Assembly: GCA_949825025.1 (NCBI GenBank) | Contig: OX463778.1 | Coordinates: forward strand, 46,276,829 to 46,340,828 | Direction of reading: 5' to 3' | DNA from: Siphlonurus alternatus | Taxonomy: Eukaryota; Arthropoda; Insecta; Ephemeroptera; Siphlonuridae | Length of the DNA stretch: 64,000 nt | Part shown: positions 36,200 through 48,205 of the stretch, one piece after another | Numbering within the stretch: the first letter of the stretch is position 1 | How the letters are laid out: each line of letters opens with the position of its first letter | Position numbers and translations under genes: made by a program | The notes under the pieces: generated by a model | Database searches by the model: none | The model's input: the letters and a program-made list of their open reading frames with translations, nothing else | Told to the model about the DNA's origin: nothing

Positions 36200-37407
36200 C
36201 CCAGTGACCACATGGACATCCCGGGGACCTTGCGAACATCCCCGCAAGATCCCCCAACATCCCTGAACGTTTTACGTGCTAGTTTTCAAAACCCTTTAAC
36301 TTTAAACATGTTTTCCGTGTTCTAAAAAAGGTTTTAGCTATACACTTCGAAAATAATTTTCTAGGTTTTTTAATATTTTTATGAAAGTCTCTCAGAACAT
36401 CCCTTGGGGATGCAACACGGCTGTCCCTTGAACATCCCCGGGGGACTTTGAAAGGACCCTTTAGTCAATGTTTTCATTAAAATCATAATATGTGCTGTTC
36501 ATTATTATATATGTACTGATTTTAAAAATATACAAATATAGTTAATATTATTTAAAATATTATATGAAAATATTAATATTTAAAATAAGACGTGAAATTT
36601 TACTTAATATTAAAGTGCGTACTTTGCACCGAAAAATAATTTTTTTTAATAAAATATCCTCGTAGAAAAAAATATCTATGAGAAATAAACAAGGTCCCAT
36701 CAAAGTCCCCCGGGGATTTTAGAGGCGACGCTTGAACATCCCACAAATGTCCTCGGAGGGACCTTTAAAAATTTCTAAAAAATTAAAAATATATTTTTTT
36801 TTAATGTCGAAGTCTGTTAACAATTAGAGATGTATTTGAGCGTTGCAATTTATAATTAATTAATGTATAAACATGTTTTTATTAAAATTATAAAATTTTA
36901 TTTTAATTTATTTTTAAAAAATTTAAATCTCAATATATTTAATGTTGTATTAAATAATAACAATCTCCCAATGTACCAGTTTGCTTAAAAAAATAAAAAA
37001 ACGCAACTTCGCTCGTAATATTAAAATATTATACAACACCCAAAACTTTACAATTTATATACCCAAATAAATCACACTCTACTAACTAAGAGCAATATCC
37101 AAGTTGTCTACGACGTCGTCTATCAACCAAAAGGTCCGAGTTCGATTCCCGACGCATCCAAATTTTTTATTTGGTAATCTTGTAGTCCTCATTCTAAAAG
37201 ACCCTAAACTTCTTTAATATAAATTTTAAGATGAATTAATATATAATTGGCAAGTGAAAATTAGGTAACATCCCCGAGGGATGTCCACAAGACGTCCGCA
37301 GGGACGTCCTTTTTTGATGGACATGGGGGATGTCCTTGGGGACGTCCAACGGGGACCTTAGAGGGATGTCCCCGGGGCGTCCCGGGGACGTCCATGTGGT
37401 CACTGGG
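36200..37407. mobile_element. 1.2-kb TIR element rich in GGGGACGTCC motifs
   Basis: CCCAGTGACCACATGGAC at the left is mirrored by GTCCATGTGGTCACTGGG at the right. Both subterminal regions carry many copies of CCCGGGGAC, ACATCCC and GGGATGT-type motifs, while the middle is AT-rich. No transposase frame is seen. A tRNA-like segment lies near its right end. I cannot assign a target duplication. Confidence 0.75.
37089..37159 (+). repeat. tRNA-like segment (SINE head candidate)
   Basis: AGAGCAATATCCAAGTTGTCTACGAC... ends in GAGTTCGATTCCCGAC, a near-perfect B box, followed by an A/T-rich stretch. The A-box half is weak. It lies inside the 36200-37407 element, so it either inserted there or belongs to that element. 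Confidence 0.4.
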
Positions 37408-37558
37408 GTATATTTATTTCTTACGTATATATTATTACTAAAAAATAATAAAAATATGTTAAATTAGGAGGAATAAATCAAGTGATTCCAGTTCCCTCTC
37501 AGTATACCTACTGCTGAATGTAAACAACAACAAAGCCAAGCAAACGCTATATATATAT

Positions 37559-38409
37559 CAGGGACCGGATGCACGCGTTTTTTTCGTGCATATCCGAGAT
37601 GCGCATCCGGATGCAAATTAATTTTTCGTGCATCCATGGATGCGCATCCGGATGCAAATTTATTTTTCATGCATCTGGGATGCGCCCGCATCCGGATGCA
37701 AATTTATTTTCCATGCATCTGGGATGCGCATCTGGATGCATGCATGCATTAATTTTTTCCCGTGCATCTGGGATGCACGCGCGGATGCGGATGCAAGCCC
37801 ATTTTTGCGCATCCGTGTGCATCTTGCATCTGCATCCGATCTTTGGTTTTTATAATGCACTTTGTTTCTTGCAATTTTAAACGACAAGTGGCAAATAAAT
37901 TTAAAAAAAATGCCTCGTGTTAAAGATTTATTTAGAGGCCATTAGCAAAAAACCTGACAAAAAAAAAGAGAAAAAAAAAGTGTTAAATGGATGCAAATTT
38001 ATTTTTCGTGCATCCGTGGATGCGCATCCGGATGCAAATTTATTTTTCATGCATCTGGGATGCGCATCCGGATATATATGCATTCATTTTTCCCGTGCAT
38101 CTGGGATGCGCATCCGGATGCATTCATTTTTCCCTGTGCATCTGGGATGCACGGATGCGGATGCAGGCTCGGACTGGCCATAAGAGTTGGTGAGCGATCG
38201 CTCAGTATATAGGCCCCCTCGGTTCGGAGCGACCCCTACAACGTTAAAAGTAGGCCCCCACAGGATCAAGTAGGCCCTTAATTGATATATATGGATCCGA
38301 CCCGTACTGCTGTTTGCTCAGTAGGCCCTTTCAGCCCAGTCCGACCCTGTGCGGATGCAAGCCCATTTTTGCGCATCCGTGTGCATCTTGCATCTGCATC
38401 CGATCCCTG
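37559..38409. mobile_element. hAT-like element built of GCATCCGGATGC repeats
   Basis: The ends CAGGGACCGGATGCA and TGCATCCGATCCCTG form imperfect TIRs. The element is flanked on both sides by the 8-bp duplication ATATATAT (37551-37558 and 38410-38417), as expected for hAT elements. The interior is a series of roughly 50-bp units, each with GCATCCGGATGC or GCATCTGGGATGC, spaced by AAATTTATTTTTC-type linkers. A unique AT-rich centre lies at about 37845-37985. The peptide frames over it are repeat artefacts. A second hAT MITE is nested at 38164-38349. Confidence 0.85.
38164..38349. mobile_element. Nested hAT MITE, CAGGSTCGGACTGG ends
   Basis: CAGGCTCGGACTGG at the left and CCAGTCCGACCCTG at the right bound 186 bp. 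They are flanked by an exact 8-bp target duplication, TGCGGATG (38156-38163 and 38350-38357). Removing the insert and one duplicate restores GATGCGGATGCAAGCCC, which occurs uninterrupted in the first repeat block near 37783. This is direct evidence of insertion into the host hAT element. AGGCCC motifs recur inside. Confidence 0.92.
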
Positions 38410-39315
38410 ATATATATAATATATATATTATCCAAAATAATGTACAAAACACATAATTATATATAATGGCATAAAAAAATATAAACAGAATTTATATATA
38501 TTTACACACACAATCATGCAACAACAGCAACAATTAATGAACTGATTAATTCGACTGCATGACGATATATTATCGAAAGATGCGATTTGTCCCTATTTGT
38601 CATGATACAACTATATCGGATCATTTGTGATATTATATATTTGTCCGGATATTTTATAATAAAATTTTTGGCGCGCATAAACAAAAAATAAGAAAAATCG
38701 GAAATGTAAGAAAAACAAAAGGCGTACGAACTACGAAGTATATGGGGTATATGTGCGATGTGCGATGTGCGCCGATGTGTCTGTGACTGTGAACACGTGC
38801 GAACATTTGTGGTTTAATTTTGTTGCAATTAATTTCGTACATAAAACAATACAATATACTAACTCTATGCATAAAACATTTGTAAACAAAGAGCAAGTAG
38901 TGTGAACCGTATGGAAATGTGAAACTTATATTGTGTTTTATCGAATGACCGTTGTAATAACTGGCTTGATCGAACCTTGCTTTACACACAGTATGCATAC
39001 TGATGCCGTATCATATATATGAATGTATGCAATATGCATGTGATGTGTATATACACATGCAGTATGTACATGCACACCCTGCTAAACTTTACTAACAGCA
39101 CAGCTATTTAGGACTGAGCGCTTGACCGAAGACTAATTAAGAGTGGTCAAGCCGATTTTCGGTGAAACTTAATTGAGACTAAATTAATTGTATTATAATC
39201 TGCATGGTACCCGGAACAACTTACTGGGTGGTTCCGGTACAAATTTCTGAATTTTTAGAGCAAACATTTGTATGATTACATCTACATCCATATTGTTTTT
39301 TGTTTATCATTAAGA
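38410..39315. other. Upstream flank of SMYD4-like gene
   Basis: AT-rich sequence with GCATAC-type short repeats at 38990-39065. The reading frame of SMYD4 is open back to a TAG at 39256-39258, which could itself be part of a splice acceptor (TTTTTAG). An upstream non-coding or coding exon therefore cannot be ruled out. Confidence 0.35.
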
Positions 39316-42300
39316 ATGCAGAATTCAAAAAAGAAACGTGGTGCAAAATCTTTTGAAACAAGCAAGGAGTATGAACTGGGTCCAATAGATTTGGAATTGT
39401 TGGCTTTGCCCAATGATGCTGCAAGAGTTGCAATGCTGATGGACATGTCGAATCAAGCTGATCGTGTGAGTCCAGCACGAGCTGACCATAGTCAAAAATC
39501 TGATGCCAAAGCAACAAAGTTACGGCAGGAGGGCAATGCATATTTTGAAAAGGGCCTTCGCGAAATGGCTCTACTACTGTATACTGAAAGTATTGCATGT
39601 GCTCCATCAAGTTCTCCTGCACTGTCGTTGGCATTTGCTAACAGAGCAGCAGTCTTGAAAGGCATGGGATATTATGAAGATTCCATTGCTGATTCTCAAC
39701 GTTCATTGAAAGCTGGATATCCAGAGAAACTCCATTACAAACTCTTTACTCGTCAAGGCAACTGTTATCAAAAGTTAGGACAGACTGGAAGAGCATTAAA
39801 TCATTTTAATCAAGCTAATGATGCATTAGAGAATTGTGCAGGATTGAATGACGAAGCTAAAAACAGGATCAAACAAAATATAGAAGCTGATCTCAAGTAT
39901 TGTGATGATGATGAAGAGGAAGATATTTTAGATTTGACACAAGATGGTACCATTGGGGTTATAAAGTTTGATGTACCAAGTCTTGGCTTGAGCACCAACC
40001 TAGAAGTTCCAGCAGCATCTGACTGTGTTGCTCTTAAATACAGCCCAAAATTTGGTCGTCATTTTGTAGCTACCAGAGATATAGAACCAGGTACAGTATA
40101 CTGTATAATATATACAGTAGTACATCTTTTGTTGGTATCATAAATTTTATGAACCACCAGTTTTATATTGTTTAATTAAAATAATATATAAACTATATTT
40201 GTACTGAATAGCGAAAGCTAAATAAAGATTATTTCATTTTATTTCATATTTTTTAAATATATAGACTACTGTATTATATAAAGGCACTCGAATCCTCTTA
40301 AGAAGTTTCATAAACTCAAAAATTTCCAACGAAAATTGCCCACCTCAACATGCTGTATGGGTAAATGCTTACATTAACGCCTCTTAACGAAACTAATTAA
40401 CTTTTCTCTATAAGAAAATGTTCCACAGGCCTTGAAATGAAATTCTGTGTGCTATATTTTTTTGGTGGAACCCCTATAAATTAGCAAATGTTTTGATTAT
40501 ATCTTATATAGAACTTCACGATTTGTGGCTCGTTCTATATTATAAGGTGCTCCGTAGAAAAAAATCAAACTCATCTTGAATTTTCTATGGCATTCACATG
40601 ATTTTCTATCGCAGAAGCAGCATAATGAGCAGGCAAACTAAAATATATATGTGAAAGATTTTTGTCAATTTCTATAACGTACTTAATTCATAGCAAAATT
40701 TTTAATTGTTTGAGAGCACCTTTCTTTGCCTCCACCAAAATATCAAATATGTTTGTCCCTTATTTATCATAACATAATAGCTGCAATTGCAGTAAATCAA
40801 ATGGTCAAAGTATTTATATACTAGCTGTAATTATAATCTTATCCCGGCCAGGTGTACCTAAAAATATGGGAGATTTTCTTTCAACTCTGCATGATATTAG
40901 GTGAGAATCACTATTCTACATTTTCAGGTGAGGTGCTGATTGTGGAGGAGCCTTTTGCTGCAGTCATGAAAGCTCCATCATACTCCCACTGTACCCACTG
41001 CTTCAGGATGTGCCGCACCTTGCTACCTTGTCCGAAGTGCTCCTGGGTATGTATATAGCAGTAATAAAATGTGCACCAAAAATATATATAAAATACAGCT
41101 ATGTATATTTTGTTAAAATATGGAAAATTTGGAAACGTATATATACAGTATAAAAATTATATTTTTACGCAACTCATTGTTTTAGGTAAAACTCGATTTT
41201 GAGTTTATGATTATGATCCTGTCAAAAATAATTTGCATTGCATGGACAGGAAAAACTCAACATAAAGTAAACCAAATTTTTTTTGGTACAGTAATACAAG
41301 TTTTTACAAGTTGCACGAAAAAGTTATTTGCTATATAATATATTATACAGGTGTCCACATAATCTTTAAATTTTTCAGAGCCAAATAACAATGTAGATCT
41401 ATATAATTATAGCAATAACTGATTATCATGTATATTATAATAATATATAATATATTAAATTAAAGGAAAATAAACCTTGTTGGTTAATTGTGATACATAT
41501 ATATTTAAAAGAAAAGGATATGAATAACCAGCCGACCAGGAGAAATAATGTATAATACTTTTTATATAAAAGCCTCGCATCACAGGCCAAGACCCTTATT
41601 ATAGCCTTCCTTACTTAGATTGCCTTTCTCCTTTATTATTATAAATAATTAAAGACTCCATCAATGGTAAGACAATTAAGACAAAGCAAAGTAATTAAGA
41701 TGGCTCTGCTGCACAGCTATAGTTATTCAAACCACTAGCTGACTGAGCTAAAATAGCACTTTTATTAAAAGATCAAAAATTAGAAAATGGAATATCGTAA
41801 TACTATACAAGCATGAATTATTGATGGGAAGACAGGCAGCCCCATAACTGGTCCGTATATATGAGACCATCAGCTTCAAAACCGTCTCTTCTCAGTTTTT
41901 GATAAATGCTATATATATACAGTACTAGAGCTAGTGTATTCCTGATCACAACGTATATCTGAAAGGTAGATTTTATCAGAAAGCCGGTTTTGAAGCTGAT
42001 GGTCTCATATTTATTGCAACAATTAATCATTAATTGTTACATCAATGGTTCCGCGGAGAAAGCGATGGTTTGCATTCTCCTGAATGAACAAAATGACGGG
42101 TTTGCCTTTTCAGTAAGGTTGTAAATTACAATAACAAAAGATGAAAAGAAACCTTTTTGCAAAGGCAAACCCGTCATTTTGTAAAATCTAAAGAATGCAA
42201 ACCAGTGCTTTCTCCGCAGAACCATTGACATACTGTGTGAATGATTTACAAGTGTATATTATGACTTACTCTGTCTTGTATGCCTTGTTGCAGGCCATGT

Positions 42301-43286
42301 TTTGCAGCCAGGCTTGCATGGAAGTATCATATAACTATCATGGATTGGAATGTGCAATTATGCCTGCATTTCGGAAATCTAATATTCAAGAAGATTCCTT
42401 ACTGCTAGCTAGAATTGTGTTTTGTGCTGGCATCAGTAACCTGAAAACTTTCCTTATGGAAGAACGAAAGAGAAAAAACGTTTTAAAGACTGATGAAGAA
42501 AAACGAACTGCAGGATTCAACCAAGAAGGAAAATATGTCTCCACCGACCTTCATGCTGTAGCTAATTTGTGCTTCCACGAGCCACAAATATTCCCATTGA
42601 AAATAAACAATTGTTTGAAAGCTGGCACCTTAATGCAATTGCTGCAACTTGACAAACTCCCTTTTAGCCATGAGCTTGGTGGATTCCTTGCAAAATTTAT
42701 ATCTTCAGTGCAATACAATTGTAATGGAGTAACTGAATTCCACCAAAAAAGTTACACGGGAGAGTATAAACCACTTGGTGTTAGTATTTACCCAACCTTT
42801 GCATTGTTGAATCATTCTTGTAATGGTAATACAATGTATCATTTTTATGGGAAAACTAAAGTTGTACGTGCATCACAACCAATTAAAAAAAACTCGCAAG
42901 TATTTACCATTGTTACGAAATCATTCTTGAAATATCCCAGAGAGTTAAGACAAAACTTCTTGAAACAAAACTTGCGTTTTGTGTGCGACTGTGATGCATG
43001 TGAAGGGTACTGGCCAGTACTGGAAAAATTGCCAGTGGCTCCACGTGACTTGCAACCAGAAGAACAAACTGCAATATCTTCTTCTTTTGCTAAATTGAAG
43101 GAGAAGGCTACGGGAGATCCAGAGTTTGGTTGGCGAGTGACTGAAGAGACTCTACCTCTGTTTCGAGAGCACATGTTGCTGCTCGACAGGCTGGGCAAGA
43201 CATACAACCAGCAGTACTATCGGATGGTGGAGTGTGTGCGTAACTACTACAACAGTCTTGGCAATTATGTGGCAGATAATGATTAA
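39316..43286 (+). CDS. SMYD4: SMYD4-like SET/MYND protein lysine methyltransferase (three exons)
   Basis: Putative protein lysine methyltransferase of the SMYD family. Exons 39316-40090, 40928-41046 and 42294-43286 join in frame to 628 aa (human SMYD4 about 800, so the C-terminus is shorter). Residues about 65-190 are TPR-like (LRQEGNAYFEKGLREMALLLYTESI, LSLAFANRAAVLKG, GNCYQKLGQ), the arrangement that separates SMYD4 from SMYD1-3. The SET domain opens at FGRHFVATRDIEPGEVLIVEEPF. The MYND zinc finger interrupts it (CTHCFRMC, CPKCSWAMFCSQAC, HGLEC). The catalytic half shows LLNHSCNGNT (470-477; most relatives have a Pro in place of Gly), and the post-SET cysteines are in CDCDAC (529-534). The start is the first in-frame ATG. 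Intron 2 carries three inverted-repeat elements. Histone versus non-histone substrate is unknown. Confidence 0.9.
40544..40722. mobile_element. MITE family E in SMYD4 intron 1
   Basis: It begins AAGGTGCTCCGTAGAAA and ends GAGAGCACCTT, with internal ATCAAACTCATCTTGA and CACATGATTTTCTATCGCAG resembling the 48206-48469 element. Confidence 0.6.
41859..42010. repeat. Inverted repeat with 26-bp arms in SMYD4 intron 2
   Basis: ATATGAGACCATCAGCTTCA AAACCG at the left is inverted at 41984-42010 (CGGTTTTGAAGCTGATGGTC TCATAT). The spacer is about 100 bp. Confidence 0.7.
42042..42229. mobile_element. MITE in SMYD4 intron 2, TCAATGGTTC ends
   Basis: The left arm TCAATGGTTCCGCGGAGAAAGC and right arm GCTTTCTCCGCAGAACCATTGA are inverted. 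The match continues through GGTTTGCATTCT and AAATGACGGGTTTGCCTTT. It ends about 65 bp before the exon 3 acceptor. Confidence 0.75.
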
Positions 43287-43531
43287 TGTGAATCAGATTA
43301 TCTTGCAAGGCTGTAATTGTACTAAAACCTCCAATTATAAGTAGCATAGATGATAGAGAAATCCATATTTAAATTTTAACAAATTGAAAAAAAAAAAAAA
43401 AAATCATTATAACAGTAAAGATATTGTGGTTTATAATGCTGATTTATAAGAAATAAGAATTTTATTGGTCTATCATAATAGACAAGTCAACGGTACATAA
43501 TACATAATCAGAAATCATTTTAATATATTGT

Positions 43532-43819
43532 TCATTTTTTAATAAAATCGTCCACCTTATATATCTTCTTGAAAAATAAGAACTCTTTCACTTTCTTTTT
43601 AAATACAAACATATTTTTTTCACTCTTAATATTAGATGGGAGCTGATTATAAAACACTTGGGAAGTATAAAGAAGTCCATCTTCATATGCAGCGGTTCTA
43701 TGACGTTCCAACACAAATTGATCTCTATGTCGAGTGGGATAGTGGTGTACATAATTTGTACAGAAATCGTAGAAGCTATAGTGCAGTGCAAGTGTAAACC
43801 GACTAAACCCTTCCATCAC
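43532..43819 (-). pseudogene. LINE reverse-transcriptase C-terminal fragment
   Basis: The minus strand encodes HHYPTRHRDQFVLERHRTAAYEDG, LLYTSQVFYNQLPSNIKS and FVFKKKVKEFLFFKKIYKV. This pattern (TR..DQ...HRT...E, YN.LP..IK, FK.K.K..L) is typical of the extreme C-terminus of Jockey/CR1-type non-LTR retrotransposon proteins. Only the last 95 or so codons remain. It differs from the LINE at 50783. Confidence 0.55.
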
Positions 43820-44499
43820 ATTCTATTACTGTGTAGAACTATCTGAACTAAAATGTGCCTAACGGACAACCTAACGGGCTTTTTATTATTATTGCAGAAA
43901 TAATAATTGTAATATTTGCCTATTTTAATTTTTTTTTAAACATTTTTTGTAAAAATTAAATAGAAATTGTTTCATCATTCTATATATGTACGAGTGTCAG
44001 TAATTTTTCTTCTTTTTTTTTCAGTTATATCTAATTATATTATGTAGTATATAATCACAATGTACGTACTGAAGGGTGTTCAAAAAGTGTCTATATACAG
44101 ACTTATGTGTGACGTCATAAAAGAAGTTTGGCATCAAGGGATGAGTGATAAGAGAAGCAGCATCAACTGTCCTTCACTCCACAAATACGTACAATACACA
44201 TTGCCGTTGATACAGTGTTAACAACAAGACACTAAAATAAAACCTCCTTCGGTACCAACTGGTATTTAATATTTAATGTGAATAAATAAAATAATTAATA
44301 ATTAAATGTATTGAGGGTGCAGAATTATACAATATGCTACTCCATGATTGGTTACAGATTTTTTAGAAACTGAAATGAAACTTTATTGATAGCTGTCGCT
44401 AATAAGATTACATCGTGAGTATTTGTATCACATTCAAATCATATATTAAAATTACATATACTGTATACAATATAAAGCCGTACGTGAAACTATTTTTGA

Positions 44500-44640
44500 A
44501 AAATTATTGAACTAGTGTACATACGTACAGTACATATACCTGAACTTTACGTAACTTTTTAGCAATACTTCCCAGGCTCTAAAAAATCAGAAAAAAAATC
44601 AGACCAGCACAACTTTCATGTCTGCAACAAAAAATTTCTA
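44500..44640. repeat. MITE family C fragment
   Basis: AACTTTTTAGCAATACTTCCC...CTAAAAAATC and CAACTTTCAT...CTGCAACAAAAAATT match the right arm of the family C elements. The left arm and the end are lost. Confidence 0.5.
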
Positions 44641-45402
44641 ATATGAAATATTAAATTCTGTAAATTGTAACAGTTGTGCAAATATGTATTTTGGTTTCGG
44701 TGGGAGAGTGCAACATTGTTTCATGTGAACTTGCACAAGTCTTAATAAAACATATAATAAGATGATGTAGTCTTCTTTGGAGTTTACAGAAATTACTTGC
44801 ACATTTTTTTTAAAAATTAAGTTTGTGTTAAATTGTATTACTTATACTTAATTAATTGCCATAAAACTGGCTTATAGCTAAATTTTGTTAATAATATAAA
44901 AGGCAAATTTTCATTATATTCTCATGCTAGCTCTTATTGCCTAGTTGGCCGGTTTAAACGTCTCAATTATTATATTCAAATTAAATCCACTTTTTTTTTT
45001 TTTTTAGTCTGCTGTAATATTTTACTATTCAATGGTTGGTCTATTACAGAACCGAAGTCAATGTAAAAATAAATTCAACGGAAAAGTGTACTAATTTTTA
45101 AACTGCTGAAATTGTGAAATTTCTTCTGCATCATCACAGCATTGTTTGTTTTACATTCATAAAGGGCTTCAGTTTCCCTCCCCTCTCCCCTCAAATTTTA
45201 AGATTTTACCAAGGTCAATTAAGTGAGAATTTTAAATGCCTATGTCTATAGAATATATAATTATATTATTATATCTCCATATTTGGTAACTTTTCAAAAA
45301 GGTTTCAATTTTATCTACTTCAAGGTTAAAATTCAATTTTAATCAATAATAATAATAATTTATAGTCTTGAAACTTTGAAACTACTAGTATAACGGATAT
45401 AT

Positions 45403-45797
45403 CTTAAGGTAGAGATAACGTCGAACAGCTGTTCGACGTAATCCCCTTTGATTAACATGTAAACCTTAGCAAATTGACAAAAATTCTGAAATTTTTTTGA
45501 GAGGCAGATATTAGTGCCTAAAATCCATAGATAAAGTTTCAAAAACATTTAACGAGCCGATTTTTTTAAATTAATTTTTTAGTTTGACTCTCCATGGGAA
45601 AGCCCTATGCTGAAAATTAAAAAAATTAATTAAAAAAAATCGGCTCGTTAAACTGTTTTGAAATTTTTTCTGTGGCTTTTAGGCACTAATATCTGCCTCT
45701 CAAAAAAATTTCAGAATTTTTGTCAATTTGCTAAGGTTTACATGTTAATCAAAGGGCATTACGTCAATCAGCTGTTTGTCGTTATCTCTACCTTAAG
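45403..45797. mobile_element. MITE family A, copy 2
   Basis: CTTAAGGTAGAGATAACG...CGTTATCTCTACCTTAAG, 395 bp, with CAGCTG, TTAACATGTAAACCTTAGCA and GAGAGGCAGATATTAGTGCC in both arms, and AGTTTGACTCTCCATGGG at the centre. It shares its right boundary with the next element. Confidence 0.85.
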
Positions 45798-46151
45798 GGA
45801 AAGGTAACACACCCGGCCACAATTAATGTTTAAAAAATAATAATAAAAAAAAAAAAATCCCACACATGAAAATCATGAAAAAAAATTAAAATGTTCTCCT
45901 CTATACATCTCTTATCAGTAGCTAATATATCAGGTATATTCATACAAATTCGAGCTAGTTTTTGAGTAGTGAATTTTTAAAGTTGACAACTTTAACATGA
46001 AGAGTTGGAACTTCCATGTTAAATTAGTCAACTTTAAAAATTCATAACTTAAAAACTAGCTCACATTTGTATACTCTGATATTTTAGCTACTGATAGGGG
46101 ATGTAGAGGGGAGAACATTTGAATTTTTTTTTTTTTAACATTGGGCTGTTA
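45793..46151. mobile_element. MITE family B, copy 3 (degenerate)
   Basis: It begins TTAAGGGAAAGGTAACAC directly at the end of the family A copy. The interior AGTAGCTAATATATCAGG, GTCAACTTTAAAAATTCATA and CTACTGATAGGGGATGTAGA match copies 2 and 4. The right end is eroded (AACATTGGGCTGTTAA). Confidence 0.7.
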
Positions 46152-46681
46152 ATTAACTTAATGTAACTAACATTTTTGGTACACCATTTATTTTTGTGTA
46201 AAATTAAGTACTATTATAAAACTAGCTAGCTGTCTAACTATAGCTCTTGTTCATTCAAATAAATGATATCATTTTTACGCTAATTTTAATGTGTTTTATT
46301 ATTAACTTAACTGTATTCCAAGTTATCTGTTATTACTTAATTATTTTTTTAGCAGAGACTTTGAAGCACTGTTCACAAAAATCATGCATTTTTATATTGC
46401 ATATTTGAATTGAGGACCATCTAATTAAAATTTTTATTCTTCTGGTTTTTTTACCCACTAACAACCTTAAATCATGCTACAAAATGCTGTGGCATCCAAA
46501 TCATGCAAATGTTTAAAACACAAGCGTATATATAGGAATACTCAATATAATTATATTGCTTGACTATGATATGTCACACACAATGTCTTACCCACCATTT
46601 TAAGGATCTTTTATAAAGAATAAAACAAGGATAATACAGATGAACTCAAGGTGCTCTATCCAAGTATGGGGGGGGGGGGGG

Positions 46682-46722
46682 ATAATGCAAGTCATCCATG
46701 TTACATGGATGACTTGCATTAT
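46682..46722. repeat. Perfect 19-bp hairpin after a G run
   Basis: ATAATGCAAGTCATCCATG and its exact inverse flank a 3-nt loop. A run of 13 G residues (about 46669-46681) precedes it and a pyrimidine-rich CCCCGCCCCTCC stretch follows, which could extend the stem. Confidence 0.75.
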
Positions 46723-48205
46723 ATTTCCCCGCCCCTCCTCCATGTTGTAATAAGCCAAAAGAAAATTAGAAATTTAGGATTTTCTGATTGGTTAAGAGCA
46801 AAGTCTTCTACATTTGATCGCAGTACGTGTTAGGGAAGCTAATAATTTATTGCATATTGCAGACTTTTAATATTTTATTAATTAAAGTAAGAAATAAGAT
46901 TATACTATTTTAATTTTATTGATTGGTACATATTGAATGCAAGTAAGTCACATTAACATTTTTTTACACAGGGGAAAACTGACATAAAGAATATAATGTT
47001 GAATAAAAACTTCTCTCTTTTGAAAATGGTTTTATTATAATTAAATTAATTTTAAGAAAATTAAATCTTTTAGGTTGTGATCTATCTTTAAACCGAAAGA
47101 ACATAGGAATAACCAGCAAAAGGCCTTACCAATTGAGTAGTCACACCCGGAGAAAATCTAGTGCTCACAGGTTCATTAAAAAATTAGTTAAAAATGGATA
47201 TAACTTTTAACATAATTATGGTTGTAGTGTCAGGCACCAATCAAAGGGGGGGGGATGGGGGGATCACCCTCCCCCCACCCCCCAAAGGTACCAAAATACA
47301 TTAAATGTGTTAACCACCCCCCACCAGTCGCCTCCCTCCCACTCTAAATTTTAACATTGCAGGATAGGGCACCGCCCCCGCCAGAGCCGCGAGCTGGATC
47401 CGCCCGTGTGGTGTGTCTATTAATGTAAAATTTAACCAAAATTCAACTGATGAAGAGCATTCCCAGTTACAATAATATTATATAAAAGCAAGTCGTTTGG
47501 TACTTAAATGGCTTTTTGTTTGCTTGAAGCAAAATAAAAAAAAAAAGTTTAAATGCATTGTGTCCATATAAAATATACAATAATAACAAATAACACTATT
47601 TAAACAACATACTCACAACTAAAACATTCACATGTTGTCTTGGTAACAGGAATAAGGGGCCCTAAATCAATTTACACCTTTTTCTTCATAGCATGACCTT
47701 TTTAACGAATAACCTCTATAATGAGAGAGAAATTTATTTCAAAACTTTTCAAAACATTAAAATAGTAATACTACAGTGTACTTAAATTAATATAATATAT
47801 ATTGAACTTGTACAATATAATATACTCTTTATAACATTTATTGTTTATATTTGCTACCATATGAAAAAAAACTAATTTGAGGTTAATAATTTGTTATAAG
47901 CTGAAAAAGCAAAAATAAATTTAAGGATTGAGCAAATTTGATTTAATTTAATTTTATCAGAGAAAGGAAAAAATATTTATGAAGTTAACATTTTTAACAA
48001 AATTATATTGTTTATACTATGTATACAATACATCATATTTATAAGAATATTTTTTTAGAAAAGAGTGAAACTAAAATATGGGGAGATTATCTATGAAGTA
48101 ATGTACAAAAATTCACTTAAAAAGTGTATCAACAATATTCTTAATAATTTAACTGCTAGGATACACTTGAGATGTAGGATTGGTACATAGTGTACATACC
48201 ATGTA

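Larger units (their letters stand above)
43287..48205. other. Gene-free flank between SMYD4 and TIPIN
   Basis: Contains the 3' flank of SMYD4 (an A-rich stretch at 43386-43402), a LINE fragment, MITE copies, a G-rich homopolymer at about 46669-46681 and a purine/pyrimidine-rich GC patch at 47245-47400. No exon is recognised. Confidence 0.5.

Noticed and set aside
37559..38160. Possible CRISPR array (regular palindromic repeats with spacers)
   Set aside because: The repeats are imperfect, the linkers are near-identical AT-rich sequence, there are no cas genes, and the genome is animal. TIRs and 8-bp duplications explain it as a transposon.
37464..38269. Many overlapping frames with repeated CASGCKFIFHASGMR-type peptides on both strands
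   Set aside because: They come from the GCATCCGGATGC repeat units of a hAT-like element; all frames are open because the repeat lacks stops.
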